Assembly: GCF_001613325.1 (NCBI RefSeq)
Contig: NZ_BDCD01000003.1
Coordinates: forward strand, 42,411-106,410
Direction: 5' to 3'
Source: Nocardia yamanashiensis NBRC 100130
Lineage (GTDB): Bacteria > Actinomycetota > Actinomycetes > Mycobacteriales > Mycobacteriaceae
DNA: 64,000 bases
Of the stretch, positions 1 through 9,076 are shown piece by piece. How positions within the stretch are numbered: position 1 is the first letter of the stretch; every line of letters starts with the position of its first letter. A model generated the notes under the pieces. The model was given only the letters and a program-made list of their open reading frames with translations, was not told the origin of the DNA and did not search any database. Position numbers and translations under genes: made by a program.

Positions 1-2
1 AG

Positions 3-1118
3 GCCGCCGTCATCGAACGACTAGGGCGGTATTCGCGAACCGTGTCCGGGCAGTTGACGTTCCTGGTGCCGTTCGCGGACCGGGTGCGCGCCAAGGTGGA
101 CCTGCGCGAGCGGGTCGTCTCGTTCCCGCCGCAGCCGGTCATCACGCAGGACAACCTGACCGTGCAGATCGACTCGGTCGTCTACTTCCAGGTCACCAGC
201 CCGCAGGCCGCGGTCTACGAGATCTCCAATTACATTGCGGCCGTGGAACAGCTGACCATCACCACGCTGCGCAATGTGGTCGGCGGCATGACCCTGGAGG
301 AAACCCTCACCTCCCGCGATCAGATCAACAGCCAGCTGCGCGGCGTGCTGGACGAGGCCACCGGGCGCTGGGGCCTGCGCGTGTCGCGCGTGGAACTGAA
401 GGCCATCGATCCGCCCCCGTCGATCCAGGAATCGATGGAGAAGCAGATGAAGGCCGATCGCGAGAAGCGCGCCATGATCCTCACCGCGGAAGGCCAGCGC
501 GAAGCCTCGATCAAGACCGCCGAAGGCCAGAAGCAGGCGCAGATCCTGGCCGCCGAAGGCTCCAAGCAGTCGGCCATTCTGTCGGCCGAAGGCGAACGCC
601 AGTCCCGCATCCTGCGCGCCCAGGGTGAGCGGGCCGCCGCCTATCTGCAGGCGCAAGGTCAAGCCAAGGCCATCGAAAAGGTGTTCGCCGCAATCAAATC
701 CGGCAAGCCGACCCCGGAACTGCTGGCCTACCAGTACATGCAGACGCTGCCGCTGGTCGCCAAGGGCGACGCCAACAAGGTGTGGCTGGTGCCGAGCGAT
801 TTCGGCAAGGCCCTGGAGGGTTTCGCCCAGAACTTCGCCACCAAGGGCGCCGACGGCGTCTTCCGCTACGAACCGGCCCCGGACACCGAGCCCGCCGAAC
901 GTCCCGAGGACGATTCCGACGAGGTCGCCGACTGGTTCGACACCGCCACCGATCCGGCCGCCGAACGCGCGGTGCGCGCCGCCGAAGCCGATGCCCGCAC
1001 CCCGGTGGAACCGACCGGCATCCCGCCCCGGCCGCGCCTGGAACAGCAACCGCCGCAACGGTATCGCCCGGATCCGGGTGATCCGCCCGCGCAGCCGCCG
1101 CGCCCGCTGGGCCGCTGA
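3..1118 (+). CDS. SPFH/band-7 (stomatin/prohibitin-like) protein, 5'-truncated
   Basis: The frame is open to the left edge, so the gene starts outside the window; 371 residues are visible. The visible part begins with AAVIERLGRYSRTVSGQL, the hallmark start of the band-7 domain, followed by FLVPFADRVRAKVDLRERV and the core up to about residue 180. Next comes a long Ala/Glu/Gln-rich coiled coil with repeated AEGxxQ units (about residues 155-225), typical of stomatin/QmcA-like membrane scaffold proteins. The last ~90 residues are an acidic, then Pro-rich low-complexity tail (RPRLEQQPPQRYRPDPGDPP). The N-terminal membrane anchor would lie upstream and is not visible. A strong hairpin follows the stop. 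Confidence 0.9.
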   Translation, partial: AAVIERLGRYSRTVSGQLTFLVPFADRVRAKVDLRERVVSFPPQPVITQDNLTVQIDSVVYFQVTSPQAAVYEISNYIAAVEQLTITTLRNVVGGMTLEETLTSRDQINSQLRGVLDEATGRWGLRVSRVELKAIDPPPSIQESMEKQMKADREKRAMILTAEGQREASIKTAEGQKQAQILAAEGSKQSAILSAEGERQSRILRAQGERAAAYLQAQGQAKAIEKVFAAIKSGKPTPELLAYQYMQTLPLVAKGDANKVWLVPSDFGKALEGFAQNFATKGADGVFRYEPAPDTEPAERPEDDSDEVADWFDTATDPAAERAVRAAEADARTPVEPTGIPPRPRLEQQPPQRYRPDPGDPPAQPPRPLGR

Positions 1119-1127
1119 CGCCGACGC

Positions 1128-1154
1128 GCCCCTCGACCGCATCGATCGAGGGGC
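1128..1154. terminator. Intrinsic-type terminator hairpin between convergent genes
   Basis: A perfect 9-bp stem, GCCCCTCGA pairing with TCGAGGGGC across a 9-nt loop, lies between the stop of the band-7 gene and the stop of the convergent dioxygenase gene. There is no long T-run, as is usual in high-GC actinobacteria. It could serve both directions. Confidence 0.65.
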
Positions 1155-1170
1155 TCGCCGCTGTTCGGGG

Positions 1171-2109
1171 TCAGTTCGACGAACCCACGAACCGTTCCCC
1201 GGCGATGGAGCGCGACTCCTGCCCGTCCACTCCGACCGGCACCTCACCCTCGAGCGTGGTGCGGTACAACACCCGGGTCACGTCCAGATGGTCCAGATCG
1301 CTGGGCGCGAGATGCGCGGTGGCGCGATTGTCCCAGAACGCGAGACTGCCCTGCTCCCAACGGAATCGCACCGTGTAGGCGGGATCGGACAGCTCCGCGT
1401 ACAGCAGCTCCAGCAGCGCGTCGCTCTGCCGCGGGCTCAATCCGATGATGCGGGTGGTGAACCCCGGATTCACGAACAGGACCCGTTCCCCGGTCACCGG
1501 ATGCACCCGCACCACCGGATGCTCGGTCACCAGCGGCGCGGCCGCCACCCGCTTGGCGTAATCGCTCTCGGCGTCCCAGGCCGGCAGCTTCCCGCCGAAC
1601 CGGTGCTCGGCCCGCAGCCCGTCCAGGAACGAGCGCAGCGATTCCGGCAGCCCGGCATAGGCCGCCGCCAGGTTGGTCCACTGGGTGTCGCCGCCGCGTT
1701 CGGGCGCGATCTCGGCCCGCAGCAGCGATGCCGCCGGGGGATTGATCAGCGGCGAGACATCGGTGTGCCAATGGTTGGTGTAGCTGAACTTCCGCTTGCC
1801 GAACCGCTTCTCGTACAGGCGGCTGTCCACGGCCAGGATCTCCGGGTACTCGGTGGGCGCGTCGTCGTCATAGGGATGCGACGGCGTGACCGCGCCGAAC
1901 CGCCGCGAGAACGCGATCTGCTCGGCGTGCCCGATCTGCTGATCGCGGAAGAACAGCACCTTGTATTCGTGCAGCGCCGCGGTGAGCTCGGCGATCTGCG
2001 CGTCGGTGAAGTCGGCGCGCAGATCGATACCGCGGATCTCCGCCCCGATATGCCCGGCCACGGGTGCGATGGTGAAAGTGCCGGTACGGTTTTCGGCCAC
2101 AGTGGTCAT
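1171..2109 (-). CDS. TauD/TfdA-family Fe(II)/2-oxoglutarate dioxygenase (taurine / alkyl sulfate type)
   Basis: 312 aa, the normal length for TauD/AtsK-type enzymes, which cleave the C-S or C-O-S bond of taurine, alkylsulfonates or sulfate esters by oxidation and release sulfite or sulfate. The 2-His-1-carboxylate iron triad is visible as H105-x-D107 (TNHWHTDVSP) and H256 (NRATAHLAP), with the 2-oxoglutarate-binding Arg at R273 (RVLYRTTLEG). It is the last gene of a minus-strand sulfur operon, 33 bp after the flavin monooxygenase. The cysteine leader peptide at the head of the operon supports a sulfur-scavenging role. The exact substrate (taurine, other sulfonate or sulfate ester) cannot be told from sequence. 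Confidence 0.88.
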   Translation of the reverse strand: MTTVAENRTGTFTIAPVAGHIGAEIRGIDLRADFTDAQIAELTAALHEYKVLFFRDQQIGHAEQIAFSRRFGAVTPSHPYDDDAPTEYPEILAVDSRLYEKRFGKRKFSYTNHWHTDVSPLINPPAASLLRAEIAPERGGDTQWTNLAAAYAGLPESLRSFLDGLRAEHRFGGKLPAWDAESDYAKRVAAAPLVTEHPVVRVHPVTGERVLFVNPGFTTRIIGLSPRQSDALLELLYAELSDPAYTVRFRWEQGSLAFWDNRATAHLAPSDLDHLDVTRVLYRTTLEGEVPVGVDGQESRSIAGERFVGSSN

Positions 2110-2142
2110 GATGAATTCCTCAGGGTTATCGGATGAATCGAT

Positions 2143-3492
2143 TCACGCGGTGGCCCGCGCGTCCTCCCGGGCGGCGAACTGGCTCTCGACCGGTTCGAGC
2201 CCGTAATGCCCGCGCAGGGTGGTGGCGGTGTACTCGGTGCGGAACAGTCCGCGCTCCTGCAGGATCGGCACCACCCGGTCGACGAAGTCCTCGAGTCCGC
2301 CCGGCAGATACGGCGGCATGATGTTGAAGCCGTCGGCCGCGCCCTGCTCGTACCAGCTCTGCAGCTCGTCGGCGATCTGCTCGGGCGTGCCCGCGAAGGT
2401 GCGATGCCCGCGCCCGCCGCCGAGCTTGCCGATCAACTGCCGCACGGTGAGCTCCTCGCGCTCGGCCAGCTCCTTGACCAAGGTGAACCGGCTCTTGCCG
2501 CCTTCGATCTCGCTCTCGGCGGGCAGCGGCGGCAACGGCGCGTCGAGCGCGTGCTCGGTGAGATCCACACCCAGCAGCGAGGACAGCTGTTTGAGCGCGT
2601 AATCGGGGGAGATGAGGTCGGTGAACTCCTGCTCGAGCGCTCGCGCCTGTTCCTCGGTGTCGGCGATGAACGGCACCAGACCCGGCAGCACCTTCAGCTC
2701 GTCGGCCGAGCGACCGTACTTGGCCAGCCGCGACTTCAGATCGCGGTAGAACGCCCGCCCCTCGTCGATACCGCGCTGCGCGGTGAACACGGCCTCGGCG
2801 TAGCGGGCCGCGAATTCCTTGCCGCTCTCGGAGGATCCGGCCTGCACCAGCAGCGGCCGTCCCTGCGGGCCGCGCGGCGAGTTCAACGGCCCGCGCACCC
2901 GGAAGCGCTCACCTTGGTAATCGAGGGTGTGCACCTTGTCCGGGTCGGCGAAGATTCCAGCCTCTTCGTCGAGCACGATGGCCTCGGATTCCCAGCTGTC
3001 CCACAGCTGCACGGCCACGTCCACGAATTCCTGCGCCCGCTCGTAGCGGCGCGCGTGCTCGGGGATGACGTCGTAACCGAAATTGAACGCCTCGTCCTCG
3101 TTGCCGGAGGTGACGATGTTCCAGCCGGCCCGCCCGCCGCTGATGTGATCGAGCGAGGCGAACTTGCGGGCCAGATTGAACGGCTCGTTGTAGGTGGTGG
3201 ACGCGGTGGCGATGAGCCCCACCCGTTCGGTGGCGGTGGCGATCGCCGACAGCAGCGTGACCGGCTCGAACACGGCGAGGGTATTGCGCTTGATGCGCGG
3301 CCCCACGGCCAGCCCGTCGGCGAAGAACACCGAATCCAGTTTGCCGCGCTCGGCGATGCGGCCCAGCTCCTGGAAGTGCTTCACATCCAGCACCCGGTGC
3401 GCCTCGGTGCGCGGATGCCGCCAGGCCGCCTCGTGGTGGCCGACGCCCATCAGGAAGGCATTGAGATGAAAAGGCTTGCGTGACTGCGACAT
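2143..3492 (-). CDS. LLM-class flavin monooxygenase of the NtaA/SnaA/DszA family
   Basis: 449 aa, matching the NtaA/SnaA/SoxA(DszA) subfamily of bacterial luciferase-like, FMNH2-dependent monooxygenases. Visible landmarks include the N-terminal HLNAFLMGVGHHEAAWRHP, the flavin-site stretch TASTTYNEPFNLARKFASLD followed by SGGRAGWNIVTS, and PRGPQGRPLLVQAGSSESG. Members cleave C-S or C-N bonds (dibenzothiophene sulfone, nitrilotriacetate) using flavin from a separate reductase. It lies between the ABC permease (28 bp upstream) and the TauD gene, so a role in desulfonating an imported organosulfur compound is the natural inference. No flavin reductase gene is seen in this operon. Confidence 0.88.
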   Translation of the reverse strand: MSQSRKPFHLNAFLMGVGHHEAAWRHPRTEAHRVLDVKHFQELGRIAERGKLDSVFFADGLAVGPRIKRNTLAVFEPVTLLSAIATATERVGLIATASTTYNEPFNLARKFASLDHISGGRAGWNIVTSGNEDEAFNFGYDVIPEHARRYERAQEFVDVAVQLWDSWESEAIVLDEEAGIFADPDKVHTLDYQGERFRVRGPLNSPRGPQGRPLLVQAGSSESGKEFAARYAEAVFTAQRGIDEGRAFYRDLKSRLAKYGRSADELKVLPGLVPFIADTEEQARALEQEFTDLISPDYALKQLSSLLGVDLTEHALDAPLPPLPAESEIEGGKSRFTLVKELAEREELTVRQLIGKLGGGRGHRTFAGTPEQIADELQSWYEQGAADGFNIMPPYLPGGLEDFVDRVVPILQERGLFRTEYTATTLRGHYGLEPVESQFAAREDARATA

Positions 3493-3520
3493 ACGAATTG
3501 TCCTTCGGGAAGTTCGGGGA

Positions 3521-4414
3521 TCAGGACTGGACGCGCCAGCGGGAGAGTCGCCGCTCGATTGCGACCAGCAGCCCGTTGAAGCTCAGCCCGACCAGGGAGA
3601 TGGCCACGATGCCCGCGTACATGTCGGGAATCTGGAAGTTCTGCTGCGCGGCGGTGATCAGATAGCCCAGACCCGCACGCGCACCGACCATTTCGGCCGC
3701 GATGAGCACCAGGATGGACGCCGAGGCCGCCATGCGGATACCGGTGAAGATGCTCGGCACCGCGGCCGGCAGCACCACCTTGCGGAACAGCGGCAGCGGC
3801 GAGAACCCCAGCGACACCGCCGATTTCACCAGCAGCGGGTCCACGGTCCGCACCCCGGTGATGGTGTTGAGCAGGATCGGGAAGAAGCTGGCGTACACCA
3901 CCAGGGCGATCTTGGAGGTCTCGCCGATGCCCAGGATGAGCACGAACACCGGCAGCAGCGCCAGCGCCGCGGTATTGCGGAACAGTTCGAGAATCGGGCT
4001 CAGGAACTCCGCGACCGGCCGATACCAGGCGATGGCCACACCCACCGGAACCGCCGTGCTCAATGCGATGGCGAACCCGGCCAGCGACCGGCCGAGGCTG
4101 GCGGACACGTGCTCCTGCAGCTGGCCGGTGCGGATCAGCTCGAGCCCGGCGTCGAGCACCGCGCTGAACGGCGGCAGGAATACCTCGTCCACCAGTCCGA
4201 GCCGGGGCGCGGCCTCCCACAGCGCCAGGAACAGGGCGATGACCAGCGTCGGTTTGACGATTCGCCAGCCCAGCCGGGCGGTCGTGCGGGCGATTCGCGC
4301 GGCCGGTGAGCCGGCGGCCGCACTGGTCCGGGTCGCCGGTTCGACCGCGGGCGCAGCGGTGTCGGTGACCGGCGGGGCGGTGGTGACCGGTCCGAGAGCG
4401 ATGGCACTAGACAT
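3521..4414 (-). CDS. ABC transporter permease, SsuC/TauC family (sulfonate uptake)
   Basis: 297 aa. The start is taken at ATG 4414 (MSSAIALGPVTT) because it overlaps the upstream ATPase gene by only 8 bp; the frame extends further upstream but inside the ATPase. After a Pro/Ala/Thr-rich N-terminal segment there are about six hydrophobic helices. The EAA-type loop for contact with the ATPase reads LLVKSAVSLGFSPLPLFRKV. This is the inner-membrane channel subunit of an aliphatic sulfonate-type importer; it partners with the ATPase and the lipoprotein encoded just upstream in the same operon. Confidence 0.88.
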   Translation of the reverse strand: MSSAIALGPVTTAPPVTDTAAPAVEPATRTSAAAGSPAARIARTTARLGWRIVKPTLVIALFLALWEAAPRLGLVDEVFLPPFSAVLDAGLELIRTGQLQEHVSASLGRSLAGFAIALSTAVPVGVAIAWYRPVAEFLSPILELFRNTAALALLPVFVLILGIGETSKIALVVYASFFPILLNTITGVRTVDPLLVKSAVSLGFSPLPLFRKVVLPAAVPSIFTGIRMAASASILVLIAAEMVGARAGLGYLITAAQQNFQIPDMYAGIVAISLVGLSFNGLLVAIERRLSRWRVQS

Positions 4415-5240
4415 GGCTGTTCCCGTCCGCGGCCAGGGCCGCTTTCTCGAGTCCCTGCGCCCGGGTGACCTCGTCGTGCAGCAGGGTCCAGATGTGATGG
4501 CGGATATCGCGGAAGCGTTCGCTGGAGCGGACATCGGGATCCCCGTCGCGATCCAGGTCGATGTCCACCACGGCCTTGACCCGGCCGGGCCGCGAGGTCA
4601 GCACCGCCACCCGCTGCCCCAGATACACCGCTTCGTCGATGCCGTGGGTGATGAACAGAATCGTCTTGCCGGTGGTGCGCCAGATCCGCAACAGCTCGTC
4701 CTGCAACGACTCCCGGGTCTGGGCGTCCAGCGCCGCGAACGGCTCGTCCATGAGCAGCACCTCGGGATCGAAGGCCAGGCTGCGCGCGATGGCCACCCGC
4801 TGCTTCATGCCGCCGGACAATTCGTGCGGATACCGGTTCCCGAAGCCGGCCAGCCCGACCAGCTCCAGGTATTCGTCCGCGATCCGCCGGCGCTCAGGAC
4901 GGCGAACGCCCTTGGCCTCCAAGCCGAATTCGATATTGGCGCGGGCGGTGCGCCAGGGCAGCAGCGCGTACTGCTGGAACACGATGCCGCGATCCAGGCC
5001 CGGACCGGCGATGGGCGCGCCGTCGAGGAGGATCTGCCCGGCCGTCGGCTTGCTCAGCCCGCCCAGCAGATCCAGCAGGGTCGATTTGCCCGAACCGCTG
5101 GGGCCGACGAGCACCAGGAACTCCCCGGCGCGCACGTCCACGCTGATGTCCTCGATGGCGGTGAGGGTGTCGCGCTCACCGCGGACCGGGAACTCCTTGC
5201 GCACTCCGGACAGCGCGAGTTTCACAGTCGCCGTGGTCAT
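4407..5240 (-). CDS. ABC transporter ATP-binding protein, SsuB/TauB family
   Basis: 277 aa, a single nucleotide-binding domain. Walker A is GPSGSGKST, the Q-loop is FQQYALLPW, the ABC signature is LSGGMKQRVAIARSLA, and Walker B with the catalytic Glu is VLLMDEPFAALD. The H-loop His is in LFITHGIDEA. It energises import through the adjacent permease. The gene overlaps the binding-protein gene by 4 bp (ATGA) and the permease gene by 8 bp, so translation of the three is probably coupled. Confidence 0.93.
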   Translation of the reverse strand: MTTATVKLALSGVRKEFPVRGERDTLTAIEDISVDVRAGEFLVLVGPSGSGKSTLLDLLGGLSKPTAGQILLDGAPIAGPGLDRGIVFQQYALLPWRTARANIEFGLEAKGVRRPERRRIADEYLELVGLAGFGNRYPHELSGGMKQRVAIARSLAFDPEVLLMDEPFAALDAQTRESLQDELLRIWRTTGKTILFITHGIDEAVYLGQRVAVLTSRPGRVKAVVDIDLDRDGDPDVRSSERFRDIRHHIWTLLHDEVTRAQGLEKAALAADGNSHV

Positions 5241-6316
5241 TTCGCGACCTGCTCACCGCTCGGCCCGCTGCTGGCCGGGTATGTGCCATTGGCGTACGGG
5301 TTGTCCTTGTTGGTGTAGATGTCCTTGGCCGCGACCTTGCCCGCGGGCAGTTCGCCATTGCGGACCAGCCAATCGACCCAGATCTGCAATTCGCGTTCGG
5401 CGATCACGCCGCCCGGCACCGGAATGCCCGAACTCTTCCAGTACTGGAGCAGATTCACGTTCTCGTTGCGGCCGCGCTTCTCGATAATGGTCTTGAATTT
5501 GGCCAGCACCTCGTCGCGCGGCGTGATCTGCAACCAGCGCGTCGCCCGCGCGGTGCCCTGCACGAAATCACGCACCGCTTCCGGATGTTCCTTGATGTAG
5601 TCGTTCCGGAAAACGTAGGTGCCGTAATCGAATTGCCCGAACAGGTCCTTGTCGGTGTAGAGCGGGTGCACTCCGCCACGGCCCACCGCGGTATCCCGGA
5701 ACACCGAACCCAGGGCCGCCACATCGATCTGCTTGTTGCGCAGCGCGTCCTCGGTATTGGCCGGCGGCAGCACCACCAGCTGCACCTGCTTGATCTCCTG
5801 ATCGCTCAGGCCTTGATCGTGCAGCCACTGCCGGGTGATGAATTCGTGGTGCGCGCCGAGGGTATTGACGCCGACCTTCTTGCCGATCAGATCGCGCGCG
5901 GAGGTGATGCCGGAATCGTCGCGGACGAAATAGCCGGTGAACGATTGCTCGTCCGCGCCGTAGGAACTCAGCACCGAAGTGACGGGCGCGCCGCCCGCGA
6001 TGAGCTTCACGACCGCGCCGTTGAAGGCGCTGCCGAATTCGATCTGCTTGGTCGCGGCGGCCTGGATATTGGCCGGACCGCTGGTGGTGTCGCCCTCCCA
6101 ATGCAGATCGATCTTGGAGAAGTAGCCGAGATCGGCGGCCAGTTCGAACGGCGTGACCTGGCTGGTGCTGCCCTGATACCGCAGCACGGTCTTGCCGTCG
6201 GCGGTGGTGCCGGCATCGGTTTTCGCGCACCCGGACAGCGTGGCAAGTGCGGAGGTGACGGCGAGCGCGGCCACCAGGGCGCGCCGCAGCCGTGAGCTAC
6301 GGGAAATGGAATGCAT
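5237..6316 (-). CDS. ABC transporter substrate-binding lipoprotein, SsuA/TauA family (sulfonate or nitrate type)
   Basis: 359 aa. The N-terminus is a lipoprotein signal: basic SRSSRLRR, hydrophobic ALVAALAVTSALAT, then the lipobox LSGC with the lipidated Cys at about residue 30. The mature part has the two-lobed NMT1/THI5-like fold used by sulfonate binding proteins (DLGYFSKIDLHWEGDTTSGPAN; IGKKVGVNTLGAHHEF). It is the first structural gene of the sulfur operon, only 50 bp downstream of the stop of a Cys-containing leader peptide. Expression is probably governed by cysteine supply. Confidence 0.9.
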   Translation of the reverse strand: MHSISRSSRLRRALVAALAVTSALATLSGCAKTDAGTTADGKTVLRYQGSTSQVTPFELAADLGYFSKIDLHWEGDTTSGPANIQAAATKQIEFGSAFNGAVVKLIAGGAPVTSVLSSYGADEQSFTGYFVRDDSGITSARDLIGKKVGVNTLGAHHEFITRQWLHDQGLSDQEIKQVQLVVLPPANTEDALRNKQIDVAALGSVFRDTAVGRGGVHPLYTDKDLFGQFDYGTYVFRNDYIKEHPEAVRDFVQGTARATRWLQITPRDEVLAKFKTIIEKRGRNENVNLLQYWKSSGIPVPGGVIAERELQIWVDWLVRNGELPAGKVAAKDIYTNKDNPYANGTYPASSGPSGEQVAK

Positions 6317-6366
6317 TGCTGATTCTTTCGGTGAATTCGCCGGTGGCGACGTGGAATACGAACGAA

Positions 6367-6441
6367 TCAGGCGTGACAGATGCCGTGCGCGACGCGCATG
6401 AGATCGAGTGCGCGGCGCCGGGTGAGATCGGAAGGGATCAC
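6367..6441 (-). CDS. 24-aa cysteine-responsive leader peptide (candidate attenuator uORF)
   Basis: GTG start at 6441 with Shine-Dalgarno AAAGGA six bases upstream, and TGA at 6367. The peptide contains LTRRRALDLMRV and ends ICHA, so its single Cys is three residues from the end. This pattern (a basic LTRR-x3-DL-x-RV core and a Cys near the C-terminus) is that of the short leader peptides found before sulfur-assimilation operons in actinobacteria, where ribosome stalling at Cys codons under cysteine starvation changes downstream expression. The position, 50 nt before the organosulfur binding-protein gene, fits that role. Confidence rests on the motif, start signal and location. Confidence 0.8.
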   Translation of the reverse strand: MIPSDLTRRRALDLMRVAHGICHA

Positions 6442-6553
6442 TCCGAGTCCTTTGCGGGAGTAGTCCTTGCGGAAGAGACGATGGTGCTCGAGGTTGCCCG
6501 CAATGGTGCGGTGCGCGCGGCGGGACGGCAACCTCGGTTTCACGATGTGGAAA

Positions 6554-7342
6554 TCAGCGTGATTCTAATTCGGCGACGGAAAGCATTGGCCCACCGGCGG
6601 TTTGGAAAAGCGGGGCGATCCGGCCCGCGGCCACCCGCATGGCGGGCACGATACTGCGCACCAGGGAGTCGTCCAGCCGGGCCGAGCGCGCCTGCACGCC
6701 CAGCGCGCCGCGCACCCGCCGGTCCGGTCCGACGATGGGCACGGCGATGGCCCGGATCGGATCCTCGGTGTCGATGAGCTCACTGGCGAATCCCGTGCGG
6801 CGCACCCGATCCAGCTCCACGTGCGGCAGGGCGGGCTTCGAATCCCACTGCGCGGCATGACCTTCGGCGATGGCCCGGCCGGGGGAGAAGGCCAGCAGCG
6901 CATGCCCGACCGCGCTGGCGCGCAGCGGCTGGCGGGCGCGCGGGACCTGGTTCGGGCAGAAGAACACCGGCGGCCGGGCCTGGAACACGGTGACCGCGTC
7001 GCGATCCTCGGCCACGCTCACGCTCACAGTGATCTTGATGCCCGCGGCCAGCGCGTACAGGTGCGGGGCGGCCGAATCCAGGCCGAGGCGGGTGAGCGCC
7101 GGGCGCGCCAGCGAGGCCAGACCGTGACCGATGCGGTAACGATCGGTGGCCGGGTCCTGTTCGAGCAGGCCGCCGCGCACCAGCGCCTGCGCCAGCCGAT
7201 GCGTGGTGCTGACCGGCAATCCGGCCCGGGCCGCCAGCTCGACCAGCGACAACTCCGGATCGTCGCCCTCGAAGCAGTTCAGGACCTGGATGGCGCGATC
7301 GACCGCGCGGGTGCCGGAACGGGGCTCATCGGTGGGTTTCAT
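6554..7342 (-). CDS. IclR-family transcriptional regulator
   Basis: 262 aa from ATG 7342, chosen because GCAGGAG lies at ideal distance and the protein begins MKPTDEPRSGTRAVDRAIQV, typical of the family; the frame extends 21 codons further upstream without support. N-terminal winged helix: LSLVELAARAGLPVSTTHRLAQALVR (about residues 33-60). The C-terminal IclR effector domain includes GHALLAFSP and a late stretch GPDRRVRGALGV. Immediately upstream of the sulfur operon on the same strand, it is the obvious candidate local regulator of that operon, although 112 bp and the leader peptide separate them. Confidence 0.88.
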   Translation of the reverse strand: MKPTDEPRSGTRAVDRAIQVLNCFEGDDPELSLVELAARAGLPVSTTHRLAQALVRGGLLEQDPATDRYRIGHGLASLARPALTRLGLDSAAPHLYALAAGIKITVSVSVAEDRDAVTVFQARPPVFFCPNQVPRARQPLRASAVGHALLAFSPGRAIAEGHAAQWDSKPALPHVELDRVRRTGFASELIDTEDPIRAIAVPIVGPDRRVRGALGVQARSARLDDSLVRSIVPAMRVAAGRIAPLFQTAGGPMLSVAELESR

Positions 7343-8168
<826 letters not shown>

Positions 8169-8194
8169 GCGCTCCGGCTTTCAAGAGCAAGATC

Positions 8195-8226
8195 GAGCCC
8201 CCACCGTCTGACGACGGTGGGGGCTC
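8195..8226. terminator. Strong terminator hairpin after rpf
   Basis: GAGCCCCCACCGTC pairs perfectly with GACGGTGGGGGCTC across a 4-nt loop TGAC: a 14-bp uninterrupted stem starting 27 nt after the rpf stop. Confidence 0.85.
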
Positions 8227-8343
8227 GCTTCGTTGGCGGGGAGAGGCAACGACGGTCGGGCTCGCTTCGGTGGGGAGGGTGACGAGGGGCGGTGCGGGAG
8301 GGTGCCGACGACGGGGTCTCTTCGGTGGGTGAGGACTGGGTAC

Positions 8344-8373
8344 GTGACATGCAAGTGGTTACTTGCCTATAGT
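8344..8373 (+). promoter_or_regulatory. ArsR-gene promoter with operator palindrome between -35 and -10
   Basis: A -35-like GTGACA (8344-8349) and a -10 TATAGT (8368-8373) are separated by 18 bp. The spacer contains the perfect inverted repeat GCAAGT-GGTT-ACTTGC (8351-8366). The -10 lies 7 bp before GTG 8381, so the transcript probably starts at the start codon. A repressor bound here would block the promoter directly, which fits autoregulation by the ArsR protein encoded next. Confidence 0.7.
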
Positions 8374-8380
8374 GGGCGGG

Positions 8381-8668
8381 GTGAGCGACGGTACCGATCC
8401 CGCCGAGGTGTTCAAGGCGCTGGCCGATCCCACGCGCCGGGTCATTCTCGACGAGCTCGCCGAACGGGACGGTCAGACGCTGTTCGAACTGTGCGGGCGG
8501 CTGACCATGCGGCACGGGATGTCGTCCACGCGGCAGGCCATCTCCCAGCATCTGGATGTGCTGGCGGCCGCCGGACTGGTGACCGCGAGCCGCGAAGGCC
8601 GGTACAAGTTCCACTACCTGAATCGGGAACCGCTGCGAAACCTCACTGACCGCTGGCTGAAGGAGTAG
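8381..8668 (+). CDS. ArsR-family winged-helix repressor (non-metal type)
   Basis: 95 aa from GTG 8381 (MSDGTDPAEVFKALADPTRR). This start is preferred over upstream in-frame TTG 8363 or GTG 8372 because the -10 hexamer TATAGT covers those positions, implying a leaderless mRNA. The HTH core is STRQAISQHLDVLAAAGLVTASREGRYKFHYL. No Cys-rich metal-binding motif is present, so it belongs to the SdpR-like group often paired with a glyoxalase or SRPBCC gene. It is followed after 3 bp by a VOC gene and probably controls it and itself through the GCAAGT-N4-ACTTGC operator. Confidence 0.9.
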   Translation: MSDGTDPAEVFKALADPTRRVILDELAERDGQTLFELCGRLTMRHGMSSTRQAISQHLDVLAAAGLVTASREGRYKFHYLNREPLRNLTDRWLKE

Positions 8669-8671
8669 ACG

Positions 8672-9064
<393 letters not shown>

Positions 9065-9076
9065 GCAGGTGACCGG

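Noticed and set aside
15..1250. Long minus-strand frame of ~400 residues across the band-7 gene
   Set aside because: It is an antisense shadow of a GC-rich coding frame: composition is Arg/Gly-rich without domain motifs, while the plus strand shows clear band-7 motifs.
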